Below are positions 1 through 11,900 of a stretch of 64,000 nt of DNA, piece after piece. This stretch comes from Anisus vortex (taxonomy: Eukaryota; Mollusca; Gastropoda; Planorbidae), in contig OX421505.1 of NCBI GenBank assembly GCA_949126835.1, forward strand, positions 1,855,587-1,919,586, given 5' to 3'. The position numbers were made by a program, and so were the translations under genes. The number at the start of each line of letters is the position of its first letter. The first letter of the stretch is position 1. A model generated the notes under the pieces. That model saw only the letters and a program-made list of their open reading frames with translations. It made no database searches and was not told the origin of the DNA.

Positions 1-225
1 GTGTTGTATTTCTAAATTAGAGTTTGATGCCTTAAAAATGTATTATTACTACTTTACTCTTTGCCCTTCTGTCCTCTAGTGTTTCTAGGTTTAGTGATTT
101 TACTAATGGTGTTACTCTTGTTAACTGGAAATATTCACTAGTTATGACCCTTGCAGCTCTTTTTTGAATTTGTTCTAATATTTTAATGTTTTCCTTAGTT
201 GATGGGTACAGACGCTGCAATTAAT
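1..225 (-). mobile_element. Non-LTR retrotransposon (LINE) ORF2 C-terminal fragment
   Basis: Translated on the minus strand, 220-32 gives a run with the LINE reverse-transcriptase C-terminal signature QKRAARVITSEY, followed by TPLVKSLNLETLEDRR. The same family recurs at 20,275-20,745 on the plus strand, and nucleotide similarity continues to the left window edge. Compared with that copy, this one has a short T-run insertion near position 35 that breaks the frame just after the VVIIH stretch. It is a dead 5'-truncated fragment. The clade (Jockey, CR1 or I-like) cannot be settled from this piece. Confidence 0.75.
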
Positions 226-252
226 ATAGGCCTATGTTTATATTATAATTAT

Positions 253-1290
253 ACTAGCAGTTATGTGCCCGGTCCTCCGAATCGGATAAAAGTACAACTA
301 CAAAGTTTATATTTCGAATATGACACGAATTTAAACGTGAAGGAATTTTTTTATTTACCGCTACAAAGTTAATTACCTTTTAAAACATTGTCTTAACAAT
401 TTAAACATCGCCCACTTCAAATTCTGACACAAATTAAATAGCAGGTATGTGTGCCCGGGTCTCCAAACCGGCATAAAGTTATGTTTACATACACTCTAAC
501 TACTCAAGCAGTTATAATGAGATTGCCCGCAACAACTACAAAGTTTATATTTCGTATACGACACGAATTTAAACATGAAGGAATTTTTATTTGCCCTCTA
601 CAAAGTAAATTATCCATTCATACCATTAGGCCTACTCATTATAACAATTTAAAAATTTCCCGCTACAAATTAATAATAATATTAATATTTGTCCTATAGC
701 GCTGCCAACAAACATAATGTAATTAACAAACATAATAAATTACCACACAAATTAAAACGTGAATATATTTTGTTCTATTCATTCATAAAGTACATTAGCA
801 AACATTGAATAGGCCTACCCAAAATTTGATGACGTCATAAAAAAAGTCAGTTAGCCCTCCCTGTACGAAGATTGATGACGCAATGCAAAAATAATCTCAA
901 TGCGTCCTTTTTAAAAATTTATTTTGAGCGCGATCTATCAAATAATGATAAAAAGTTGTACAGAGAATTTGTCTTTTTATTGTTGTTTTTTGACCAAATT
1001 GACCACTGCGGTCATTTAAAAAAATGTAAAACCTTGACAGTGTTCACCGCAGTAACTAAGTATATTTGTAGCAATTTTCATGTCTTTCTGTTCAGTATTA
1101 AAAACGCTTATGTGACATGTACATATCCATATACCCACATAGGCCTACACCTTTTGAGATTTATTTATATACTAGCAGGTATGTGCCCGGTCCTCCGAAC
1201 CGACTAAAAGTACAACTACAAAGTTTATATTTCGAATATGACACGAATTTAAATGTGAAGAAATTTTTTATTTGCCAGCTACAAAGCTAA
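253..1290. repeat. Three copies of a ~110-bp dispersed repeat
   Basis: Near-identical blocks start at about 253, 437 and 1168. Each opens with a segment like ctagcaggtatgtgcccgg and continues through acaaagtttatatttcg and gacacgaatttaaa. The middle copy is more diverged and carries an insertion of about 50 bases. Between the copies lies AT-rich DNA with no supported gene; the short open frames there are fortuitous. Similar gcccgg-type motifs recur at about 25,405 and 27,537, suggesting a dispersed, perhaps MITE-like, family. Confidence 0.55.
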
Positions 1291-1299
1291 TTACCCATT

Positions 1300-2832
1300 A
1301 AAATCATTACCGTTACCCATTAAAACAATAAAAAAATTGCCCGGTACAAATTACGACACTAATAAAAATGTATTTTGTTCATATCTTTATGTCTTGAACT
1401 TGAAGTGGTCACTTGATGTCAAAATTTTAAGTTTTGTCAACATTATAAACTACTGTAAACCAAAATTAATTGGATTTTGATGCACTATAAAAACAGTGAT
1501 TCCCAACGTTCCTAATGCCACTGCCCCTTAATACACTTCCTCATGTTGTGGTGAACTCTCCCCCCAACCATAAAACTTGTATATTGTGAAATATTAATTT
1601 CTATTTAATGATTTACCATTCCCTATGTTGTGTTTTTTTTTACATATCTATTTGTATTAGTATCTCAAAGAGGAGGGGGGGGGGATTGAGTCACAACAAC
1701 CGCAGACAAAAATAATAATCTGAACAGCATGGCATCCACACTTATTCATGAGCTGTCATTTTACCATCATTACTGCTGCTATTTACACATTAGCTGCACT
1801 CTATACATTTGTGACTAATCTGTACAATTACATTATGGCGCCAATCCTATATACACTTGTATTTGTACGAGGAGTATGTGAATGGGTTGGCATGCTTATG
1901 TCATCACTCTAGGTATGTAGATGTATCTGCATGTGGGTGGGGCCCGCTTGGAGATGGATAGATGAACATTGTCTCAGTTCCTAAGAAAATTTGTGTTTTC
2001 CTATGGTCTTAGGCGACCCCAGTAAAATAGTCCTTCAATCTCCAGAGGAGTTGCAACCCACAGGTTGGGAACCGCTGCAATAAACCATCAATGTTTACAG
2101 ACAAACCTTTAGATAAATATAGAAATAGAGAACTATTAAAGTTGAATCCATTTAACAGAGACCCAATCTTCAATAGAATCTTTCTCTCTGCCTTACATTC
2201 AATTACTTCTCATCTCAACAGTTCAGAATTTTTTTTCTACATTCATGAACTACATTCATGCCAATGAAATAATTTTTTTCTTATGCCTGTCCGATTAATA
2301 TTTTTGGTCTTAATTTTGGTTGGCATTTGATCTTTAACTTACAAAGGTCAACACATTCTTTGTGAATGGTATTTGCAGAGTTACCCAACTTTGTTCCCCC
2401 CCCCCCCCAATCAGCAGCAGCACATAGGTCAGTGTTTGCAGCCTATGTAAAGTACTGGTATGTAAAATAATCACACACTCTCTAGTGTGAATGACAAATT
2501 TTACTATAGCCTTTTGGATGGCAGAAATTGATTACAGTAAAAAGTAGATACAATCATCTTATTAAATTAAATACTGTATTTGATTTCTTGTGACAACTAC
2601 GACAAAAAAAATTAAACATCATATTCTTAATTAATGTGCAGAACTTATTTATCCTTTTGGTCGCAAGACATTTAAAAAGAAATGTGCATAACTTAATTTT
2701 TTCTTTAGTGCTTTAGTGTAAGAATATTTTTAGTTAACTGTCTTTAAACCTCTAGCACAGTCTAAAATCCTATATGGATTCTACCCTTACCATTGGACAT
2801 ACAAAAAACTTTCATAAGAGGAATTGTGTTTC
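1300..2832. other. AT-rich flank with no recognisable gene
   Basis: I see no coding signature here. There are homopolymer runs (G-run near 1673, C-run near 2396) and single-copy AT-rich sequence leading into the 3' end of the RCC1L gene. Confidence 0.5.
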
Positions 2833-2841
2833 TTTATTGTT

Positions 2842-2847
2842 TTTATT
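2842..2847 (-). terminator. Polyadenylation signal of RCC1L
   Basis: AATAAA on the minus strand, 6 bases beyond the RCC1L stop codon (2855-2853). A second AATAAA lies at 2838-2833. Their closeness to the stop implies a very short 3' UTR, or use of a later, unseen site. Confidence 0.55.
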
Positions 2848-2852
2848 CATCA

Positions 2853-2930
2853 TCAAGTAAAAGATTTACACAGAGCTACCATATGATCCAAACCACACGC
2901 CATTTTCACAGCTTGCGCTGGTAGCGCCAC
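2853..2930 (-). CDS. RCC1L: RCC1L exon 12 (terminal)
   Basis: Encodes VALPAQAVKMACGLDHMVAL followed by CKSFT and TGA. The ACGxDHMV-x-L-x-KSF ending is the same as in vertebrate RCC1L, so the C-terminus is intact. Confidence 0.92.
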   Translation of the reverse strand: MALPAQAVKMACGLDHMVALCKSFT

Positions 2931-5900
2931 CTGAAAATAAAAATAAAAGATAAAAACTGGGTTAAAAACTCTGCATTCGTCAGGTGATGATTCAATAACA
3001 GGACAATACTGCATGCAGAAAAGGTTTCAAACTGGCCGAGGTGCAACTCACCCGCCACGGGAAGAACTGGTTTTTATCTTCACCAAGGCCCAGGACGCCG
3101 CTGTTGTTTCTTCCCCAAGTGAAAACATCACCTTTATCTGTAATTGTAATGAAAACAAGTCTTGTTAAGAATACTACGGCCATACATTTTTATCTATGGG
3201 TGGTAAACGTTTTATTGATGGTATAACTTTTTATTGATGGGAGGTGAACTTTTTATTGATGGGAGGTGAACTTTTTATTGATGGGAGGTGAACTTTTGAT
3301 TGATGGGAGGTGAACTTTTGATTGATGGGAGGTGAACTTTTGATTGATGGGAGGTGAACTTTTGATTGATGGGAGGTTAACTTTTGATTGATGGGTGATA
3401 AACTTTTGATTGATGGGAGGTAAACTTTTGATTGATGGGAGGTAAACTTTTGATTGATGGGTGGTAAACTTTTGATTGATGGGAGGTAAACTTTTGATTG
3501 ATGGGAGATAAACTTTTGATTGATGGGAGGTAAACTTTTTATTGATGGGAGGTAAACTTTTTATTGATGGGAGGTAAGCTTTTGATTGATGGGAGATAAA
3601 CTTTTGATTGATGGGAGATAAACTTTTGATTGATGGGAGGTAAACTTTTGATTGATGGGAGGTAAGCTTTTGATTGATGGGTGGTAAACTTTTTATTGAT
3701 TGGATGTAAAATTTTCATTGATGGGAGGTAAACTTTTTATGGATGGGAGATACATTTTTTATCTATGGATGGTCGAAAGGTGGAGAGATATAGTGTAGCG
3801 CCAATTGAAAGATTCAAGTCACCACTAAAGTTAATAATTATCATATGACACCCCTAGACCTTAAGTTTGGTTAAACTAAACAAGGAAAGTTTTCTTTGCA
3901 TGTTGTAACAAAGTTAGTTATCATATAACACCCTAGACCTAAAGTTTAACTAAACAAGGAAAGTTTCCTTTGCATGTTGTAACAAAGTTAGTTGTCATAT
4001 AACACCCTAGACCTAAAGTTTAACTAAACAAGGAAAGTTTTCTTTGCAGGTTGTAACAAAGTTAGTTATCATATAACACCCTAGACCTAAAGTTTAACGA
4101 AACAATCATAAGTTTTCTTTGCATGTTGTAACAAAGTTAGTTATTGAAACACTTCGACCAGCCTTACTGATCATTCACCCACCATTTTGTGCGGCCAGAT
4201 ACGTTAGCCCCGATTCTAGATCAACAACTTTGGTGTCAGGTGACAGCTCATTGCAGCCGAAGATCGCTTCGGGGATGAGTGAAGGGCTGGAAGTCATTTC
4301 CAGGTTGGGGCCTTTGCCTAGAATTCCAAAGCCCCAGACAAAGACTTGCCCTTGATCTGCAAAAGTAAAATTATGTCTGATTAGACCCAGTTTACTAATT
4401 ATAAGCTCACTAATTGCAACAGTTTCTTTAAATACAGATTAGTAAAGCATGCAGCAGCACTGAGGTTTAAAAAATACAGGATTGTATGAATTTCATATAT
4501 GGGACATAAGGAGTAAAGTACCCTTCGGAACAAACTGATCATAGGGCTGGTGAAGCAGGGTTCAACAGTTTCTGTGGCCTCGTCATACTAGGGGATGTGT
4601 GGCCTGCACAATGCCCAGCCGCCTTTATTATACCCCAACTTATGTCAGGTACCCATCAGAGCTGGTTAGACTCAGGGACACCCTGAAGTCCTTGGAAAAA
4701 ATCCTAGCCTCCACCAGGATTCAAACCCAGGACCTTCGGATCGCCATTCGAACGCTTGGCTACCATGCCCCAAGGGAACATAAGGAGTGAATCAAATTAT
4801 TGATATTCTTCATTTAATTGTTTGGCCCTTTGAGTCGCCTCTACTCATAGACCCTTGGAGTCAACGTGCGTCGGCGATTACGGGTTGTTTCGCACTTGAT
4901 CCCGATGCGAGTTTTTAAATGCTTATTAAAGGCATTTTTTTACTCTGACCAAAGAGAGCGATAGTGATGCTATTTTTAGACGTTTGTTTGGTAGTTTAAG
5001 CCTGATCGATCGAATATCAGTAAATTTTTGAAATAAAGGCATTTTTAGCGCTAATTCTACAAAAAATTGATGATATTTTGGAAATATTTAGAGAAGCATA
5101 GGCTAGGCTGATGAAGGAAAGGCTTTATTATTTCAATAATGCCAAGATAATCGAGTTATTTTAAGCATTGTAGAAGTTGAATAGGCTTTGAATAGTAGGA
5201 TTTGAGTCCGATACGATGATATCCTAGTCCATGACAAAATATCGGAACCGATCGGCGTAGGCTGAGCTATTTATTTTAATTTCCTTTTTATTTATTACTT
5301 TATTTCCATCTCTACTGGTTTGAATTAAACTTTATATTTTAAAATATTATTTATGAAGAATTTAAAGCAGTTGCTTTGATAGTTTTTATACAGTAAGTTA
5401 TGCGACTTGACTCAAGGTTTGGAGGGTAGAAAACTGTCGACTAATTAAGGGGCAAAAAGGTTAATACTCTTTAACTTTAAGGCAATTAACATATTAAAAT
5501 GCAGGGGTTGCAACCTAAAACCAAGCCATACTTGGGACGCAGAGCCATTTTTCAATGGCACAAGCAATGCCCCCAAGTTTCTTGTACAATAAAAGAGTAC
5601 AGGATGACTTTAAGGCTGAATTTGAAATTCTACTTTGGCCCACTATTTTCTAAAGGTTGCGGACCCCTGGTCTAATGGAATGAATTTACGCAGTAAATGA
5701 TGAAAGGGAAGACAATCATCACTGATGATGATAAGTATGTCTTAATAATGACTTTACTATGACCCTCTAGTGATGACAGACCTGGCTTAGACACACCAGG
5801 CCTGCCCAATGGTTTGCACATAAGTGTGGCCAGTACAGCTTTACCTCTAGAACCCAACACTTCACCTTTAGAATTGACTTACTGGATGAGATTTGAAACA

Positions 5901-8900
5901 TACAAAAAGTGCAAACCAAGGCTTGCTTGCCTTACCGTTCAACAAAGCACACATGGATCCTCCGGCCACGGCCTTGATCACTTTTCCGCAGTGGGGCACT
6001 CGGATGTGTCTCGGCACGCTGACCTGAGTCTCGCTGGTGACCAGGCCCAGCTGATTGTACTCAGAGTTGCCCCAGCCGAACAGCTCTCCGCTGTCTGTGA
6101 GAATAAAAATCAGTTAGGGTTTCTTTTAGCGTGGCAGATTCATCTATGCTTTTCACTAACGCTTGTCTTAGCAGTACACATGTAGCCTTGGGCTAGTGGA
6201 AATAATTCTTTAGAGAAACTTAAAAGTCTCATTAAATCTTTAGTTCAGGCATATAAGAGAGAATGGAAGAAATCCTTTCTGCGACACGAGTTTATGTGAC
6301 TTGCCCATATTATAAATCACATTTTATATGTTACAAAATTCCCCCTTTGGATCATCAATGAGACAGCAAACCATCACTTATCTACAACGTGGCCTGGCTG
6401 TGCTATGACCACAAACCATCACTTATCTACAACGTGGCCTGGCTGTGCTATGACCACAAACCATCACTTATCTACAACGTGGCCTGGCTGTGCTATGACC
6501 ACAAACCATCACTTATCTACAATGTGGCCTGACTGTGCTATGACCACAAACCATCACTTATCTACAACGTGGCTTGGCTGTGCTATGACCACAAACCATC
6601 ACTTATCTACAACGTGGCCTGGCTGTGCTATGACCACAAACCATCACTTATCTACAACGTGGCCTGGCTGTGCTATGACCACAAACCATCACTTATCTAC
6701 AACGTGGCCTGGCTGTGCTATGACCACAAACCATCACTTATCTACAACGTGGCCTGGCTGTGCTATGACCACAAACCATCACTTATCTACAATGTGGCCT
6801 GACTGTGCTATGACCACAAACCATCACTTATCTACAACGTGGCCTGGCTGTGCTATGACCACAAACCATCACTTATCTACAACGTGGCCTGACTGTGCTA
6901 TGACCACAAACCATCACTTATCTACAACGTGGCCTGGCTGTGCTATGACCACAAACCATCACTTATCTACAACGTGGCCTGGCTGTGCTATGAACTAAGT
7001 AAAGTTATCATCAGCCATGTACCTCACAGAAGCGGGCGCTATAACTATTTTTATCATTTACAAAGACTTGTGAGGTAAATTTTGTAGCCCCCCCCCCCCC
7101 CTATAGACTGGGAATCCGAAAGGCACTAATGGAGCTGTTCACAGACATTAACCACTCCTGCTAGACTCTAACATGGGCTGTGGTTTACATTCCCTGCCCA
7201 GCATTTGAGACCTACTGGTTGAGATGCAGACAAAAACTCACCAGAAACAGCCAGTGAGCAATCTCCTCTAGAACCAAGGGAAACAATCTTAACTCCTTCA
7301 ATATCACCTTTAACTCTTTCAGGCTTGCCGGTACTTTTGTAGTGACCTTGACCTGCAAATACAAATGAAATGATCAGCAAGAATACAAATGAAACAGATT
7401 GGGGAAATACAGCAAGAGAAATTGGGCTAAATGATTTGGATAATAAGAGTTTCAGAAAACTAGAAAAGATGCGAAGAAGCAATAGCACACTTAAAGGACC
7501 ATTGAGCCTTTATTAAAAATAGTGCTTTGAAAAGAAAAGACGGTATGGCCAAAGAAGAAAACGCAAGGGCAGTTTAACAAACATATTATTGAAAATGAGT
7601 TAAAAGAACAATATGGGAAACAGTGTACGGTAAGAGTATTGCATGCTGGGATACATGTTTTTATTCCCTGCTGTCCCGGCAAGCATCATCATCTCACCTG
7701 TCTGTCCGTCAGCTCCGAGGCCGCAGCTGTAGACCTCACCCGAGCCTGTAAGGAAAAGCGTGTGATCTTGGCCACACATAACCTGGAACATTGGTTTAAA
7801 GTGAATCAATCTTCTATATTACCTTAACATAACATTTTGTGCACAACAGAATGCCAATGGGCTAAGTGGACAGTATATACAATTAGAACTAGATCTACCT
7901 TCACAACATCATCTGATATTTCCAACAGGTTGTTCACAGTCTGGTTCTTGCTATAGAAAAAAACAAAAACAATAACAACAAAACTATTGTTTTTAAATAG
8001 GATGAAATCGCTCAAACATCCAAGTGAAAAGGCTCAATTGAAAGGTCATATATAGGCTAGATAGATTGTTAAAGACCAAGTGAAGAGGTTTTGCTCTAAG
8101 GAACGAGATTTGGAACAGCCTCATGCGGAAGTAACGTTTGAGAAAGGAAATACATAAACAAAACAATACGCTCTAAATTTATATTTAACCATTTTGTTAA
8201 AAATAAGAACTGGGAAAAGATTCAAAACATGTGACAATATTCATTTTTCCTAGTCTAAATCCTTTCTCTGACATCATTTTCCTAAGTTGCCGGCAATAAA
8301 ACATCTCAAATGGCTACGAGATTTGGATTTTTCCTCCAAAAAACACACATTTAAGTGCAAATATTGAATTAATTACTTAAAAGTTTTTTTTTATATTTTG
8401 TGTAAATGATTTTTATTAACATTCAGATACTGAATACACTATTTACCATCAAAATCAACTGTAAACTCAATTTTGATAAAAAGCTCTACACTTGGTCTTT
8501 AATACAAACTAGGAAAGGTGATGTTAATTAGCTTATGAAGAAATGCATATAATAAGTATGTGTAGCCAGGAGAAGTATATATAGCCAGGTGAAGCCTTAA
8601 GAGCTATTTTGGCAAGGGTTGAATTGTGCTGGCATGTGATTGAAGGGTGGGTAGGGGTAGAACGCTATTTTGAGTGTGTTTGAATAGTGTTCTTTATTGT
8701 AAAAATAGTCATGAATGAATGGAACCCATCAAGCATGAGTTTCGCCACCACACTCTTCCAGAACAAGAGAATAAGCAAATGTAATGTGTGCTAGTGTGTC
8801 AAGTGGAGTTGAGTGCCTGGATTTGATAGCAGATAGTTCTTTTTTTAAACTTTTTTTTGTAGAGTTGACATAATATATACTTTATTTTACTATGAATCTT

Positions 8901-11900
8901 CATGGGCCACAGTATCTGAGCTGCAGCGCGTTCGACTGAGCAATCTGAAAGTCCTGGGTTCAAATCCTGGTGGAGGCTAGGATTTTTTCCCAGGACTTGA
9001 CAGAGATTGTCCCTGAGTCAACCCAGCTCTGATGGGTACCTGACATTAGTTGGGGTAGAGTAAAGGCGGCTGGGCATTGTGCTGACCACACATCCCCTAG
9101 TATGTCATGGCCACAGAAACTGGTGACACGGCTTCACCAGCCCTAAAATCAGTTTGGTCCGAAGGGTACTCTACTTAATATATGAATCTTCAACTTATAT
9201 TAAGATAATGAAAACCAGGACTTTTATTTCTTTTAATGAGCTTGTTTCTTGATTATTGTGATTGAGATAGTTCTATATACCTGTATATATTTACATTTCA
9301 ATCTCTCTACTACATATCACCCCCTTACAAATCAAATTCTACAACAAGAAAATTTAAATCACAACCAACAGTTCAAACATACCAATAGTTTCACCAACAC
9401 ACCAACATCATGGTAGAAGGCATGTCTGAAATATAACAACACAACAGCACGATTTACCTGTAATCTTCACCTTCAACAATTGTTCTTCCACACTGGCCAT
9501 GGGCATTGTTCCCCAATGTAAATACTGGGGAGATTACAAGTAGATATTCAATATAAACTGATATAATTTAGATAAATGGGGAGTCATCAAATATCTAAAT
9601 CAGCATAAAATGAATTACAAAAACTTTCATTGTTAGATTTTCTTCATTCAGCAAGTTAAGGTTGCAATTTTTTGTCTATCCAATAAAAGGCATGAAAGTT
9701 GTCATGCACATTAAATGATAGAGCCGCAGGAATCTTAGCACCAAGTTTTCCAATAACAGTTGTTGACAGAATTCTAGCTCTGGACTGGTCAATATTTGCA
9801 CCCAGGGCTTTGCCAGAAGGGATTAGCTCGCAACAAACTTTCCTTAACACGTCTGGGGAGTTTTCTTTTGAGTCAACCATGAGAAAAATACTGCAAAATA
9901 TCTTTTTTTTTTCAACCTAGACAAAAAAGACAACCGATGTAAAACTCTTCATCCTGGGAGAAGTGATTCTCTGATTATAGGCAAAAGGTATAATTAGGTC
10001 ATAAATGTGTTGAAAAAAGTTGTCGAGTAAATGTCGAGTCAATGAATAGTTTTCTCTCTCACCTCCTTCATCCTTGACTACAATCACAGTGTGGGCCCTT
10101 CCGCAGGCCAATGCGGTCACATGACAGTTGTCCGGCTTCTGCAAGGGCAGCCGCAGGCGACTCGGCTCTATCAGCTGGTCCAGGATTTTCCCTGGAAGTG
10201 GGGAAACACACTTTTTAAGATATTTATTTCTAGGCAATGACAATCTGGCATTACAGTTGATATGAAATTGAAGAAAAACATTTGGTAGAAACAAAAACCA
10301 GCTGGAAATATTGTACACACAGAGCATTTAAATATGTTAAGAATATAAAATTATTATTTATTGTTTATGATTGATAAAATTCATTAACCCACAAACTGTG
10401 GTGTAGAATTTTCTGTAGTGTGGGGGAATTTTTGAGCATTTTGGGTGCCATCAGAAATAGCAATAAATGACAAGGAAATATTATTGGAAGAAACCAATAA
10501 CTATATATTTTTGGAAAGTGGAATGGATGGGGAATCTAACAAACTATTTTGATTTTAAAAAAATATTATTTGACCATGGCCTTGACCTTAGAGTGGTCAG
10601 GAATGAAAAAGGAAAAAAAAAATTCTTTTCAAGTACGTCTAACTTCATTTTTTTTATTGGCACATTATTAAAATTGTTATTGAATATAATAGCTATTTTA
10701 TTTATCTTTTAGAAAATGTACTATTTACATTGGTTTCTGTTATTAATAGCCTTTTAAAAAAATAATTTGTGCCGATATCTCTAATTATTTCAAAACAACA
10801 AAGTATGACGTCACGGACATAACAAGGCAGAAATCCAAAAAAAAAAATGACAAAAGCTTGTCTAAAACGATTTAATTTGATGAAAAATAGTATTAGAAGA
10901 CTGAATATCATCCATTTTTTGTTTAATCAATTGCCACAATCGTCTACAATCAATAATAATAGGTACTATCGGGTATCAATTTTTGGGCGACACCTAATTA
11001 GTTCTTGGCCTAGGCACGCCTAAGCCTAAAGCATTGGATTTCAACTTTCCGACTCACTAGAAGATGGACCTAAACTAATTTTAATATTATTTTCATATGT
11101 AGTAGAAAAATGATCTGAATCAATTATATCATCACTTAAATATTCAAAATTGATTAATTAATTACGTAAGCCATATGGTACGTCCATTTGACTAAAATGG
11201 CTAGCGCAAATTAGCTCGACAACCATCATCGTAAAAATAACTTCAAATCGCGCAGAAGAGCGAAAAAACTGAAGTTTATTTATTAGTAAACGGAAGTAGC
11301 TATAGTTTTCTAAAATACTGGATTGGAATTTGCTATTTCATCGTGATTTTGATCATCGGCTGCCACACCACAGAATGTGCTGATCGGCCAATTAACAGTT
11401 TGTGGGTTAATATAAATATTTTTATCATGGTGAGATAAGATTTATTAATGACCATCATTATTATTTATTATTAATATAAAATATTAAAATTATCTAATGC
11501 ATATATTGTACTCATCATTTCTAGATGTATCATTGGTGTGTTGGAAAAAGATCAACCTATATAATGTCTAAATTGAAAGTTACAAAAAAAAAAAGTAAAG
11601 TACCCTTAGGACCAAACTGATCATAGGGCTGGTGAAGCAGCATTCACCATTTTTTGTGGCCACGGCATATGAGGGAATGTGTGGCCAGCACAATGCCCAG
11701 CCTCCTTTACTTTACATCAGAGCTGGGTAGACTCAGGGGGCACTCTCAAGTCCTGGGAAAAATCCTAGCCTGCACCAGGATTCGAACTCAGAAACTTCGG
11801 ATCGCTAGTTGAACGCGCTGCTGCTAGGCCACCGTGCCACATGTAAATTGGAAAGCAACATATAATGTATACATCTAAACATGCAGTCACCTGATCCTTT

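Noticed and set aside
872..1207. 111-codon plus ORF
   Set aside because: Its 3' part overlaps a dispersed repeat copy; AT-driven composition, no motif.
6405..6998. 197-codon ORF of perfect 15-residue repeats
   Set aside because: It is the translation of a 45-bp minisatellite in an RCC1L intron, antisense to the gene; no splice or start evidence.
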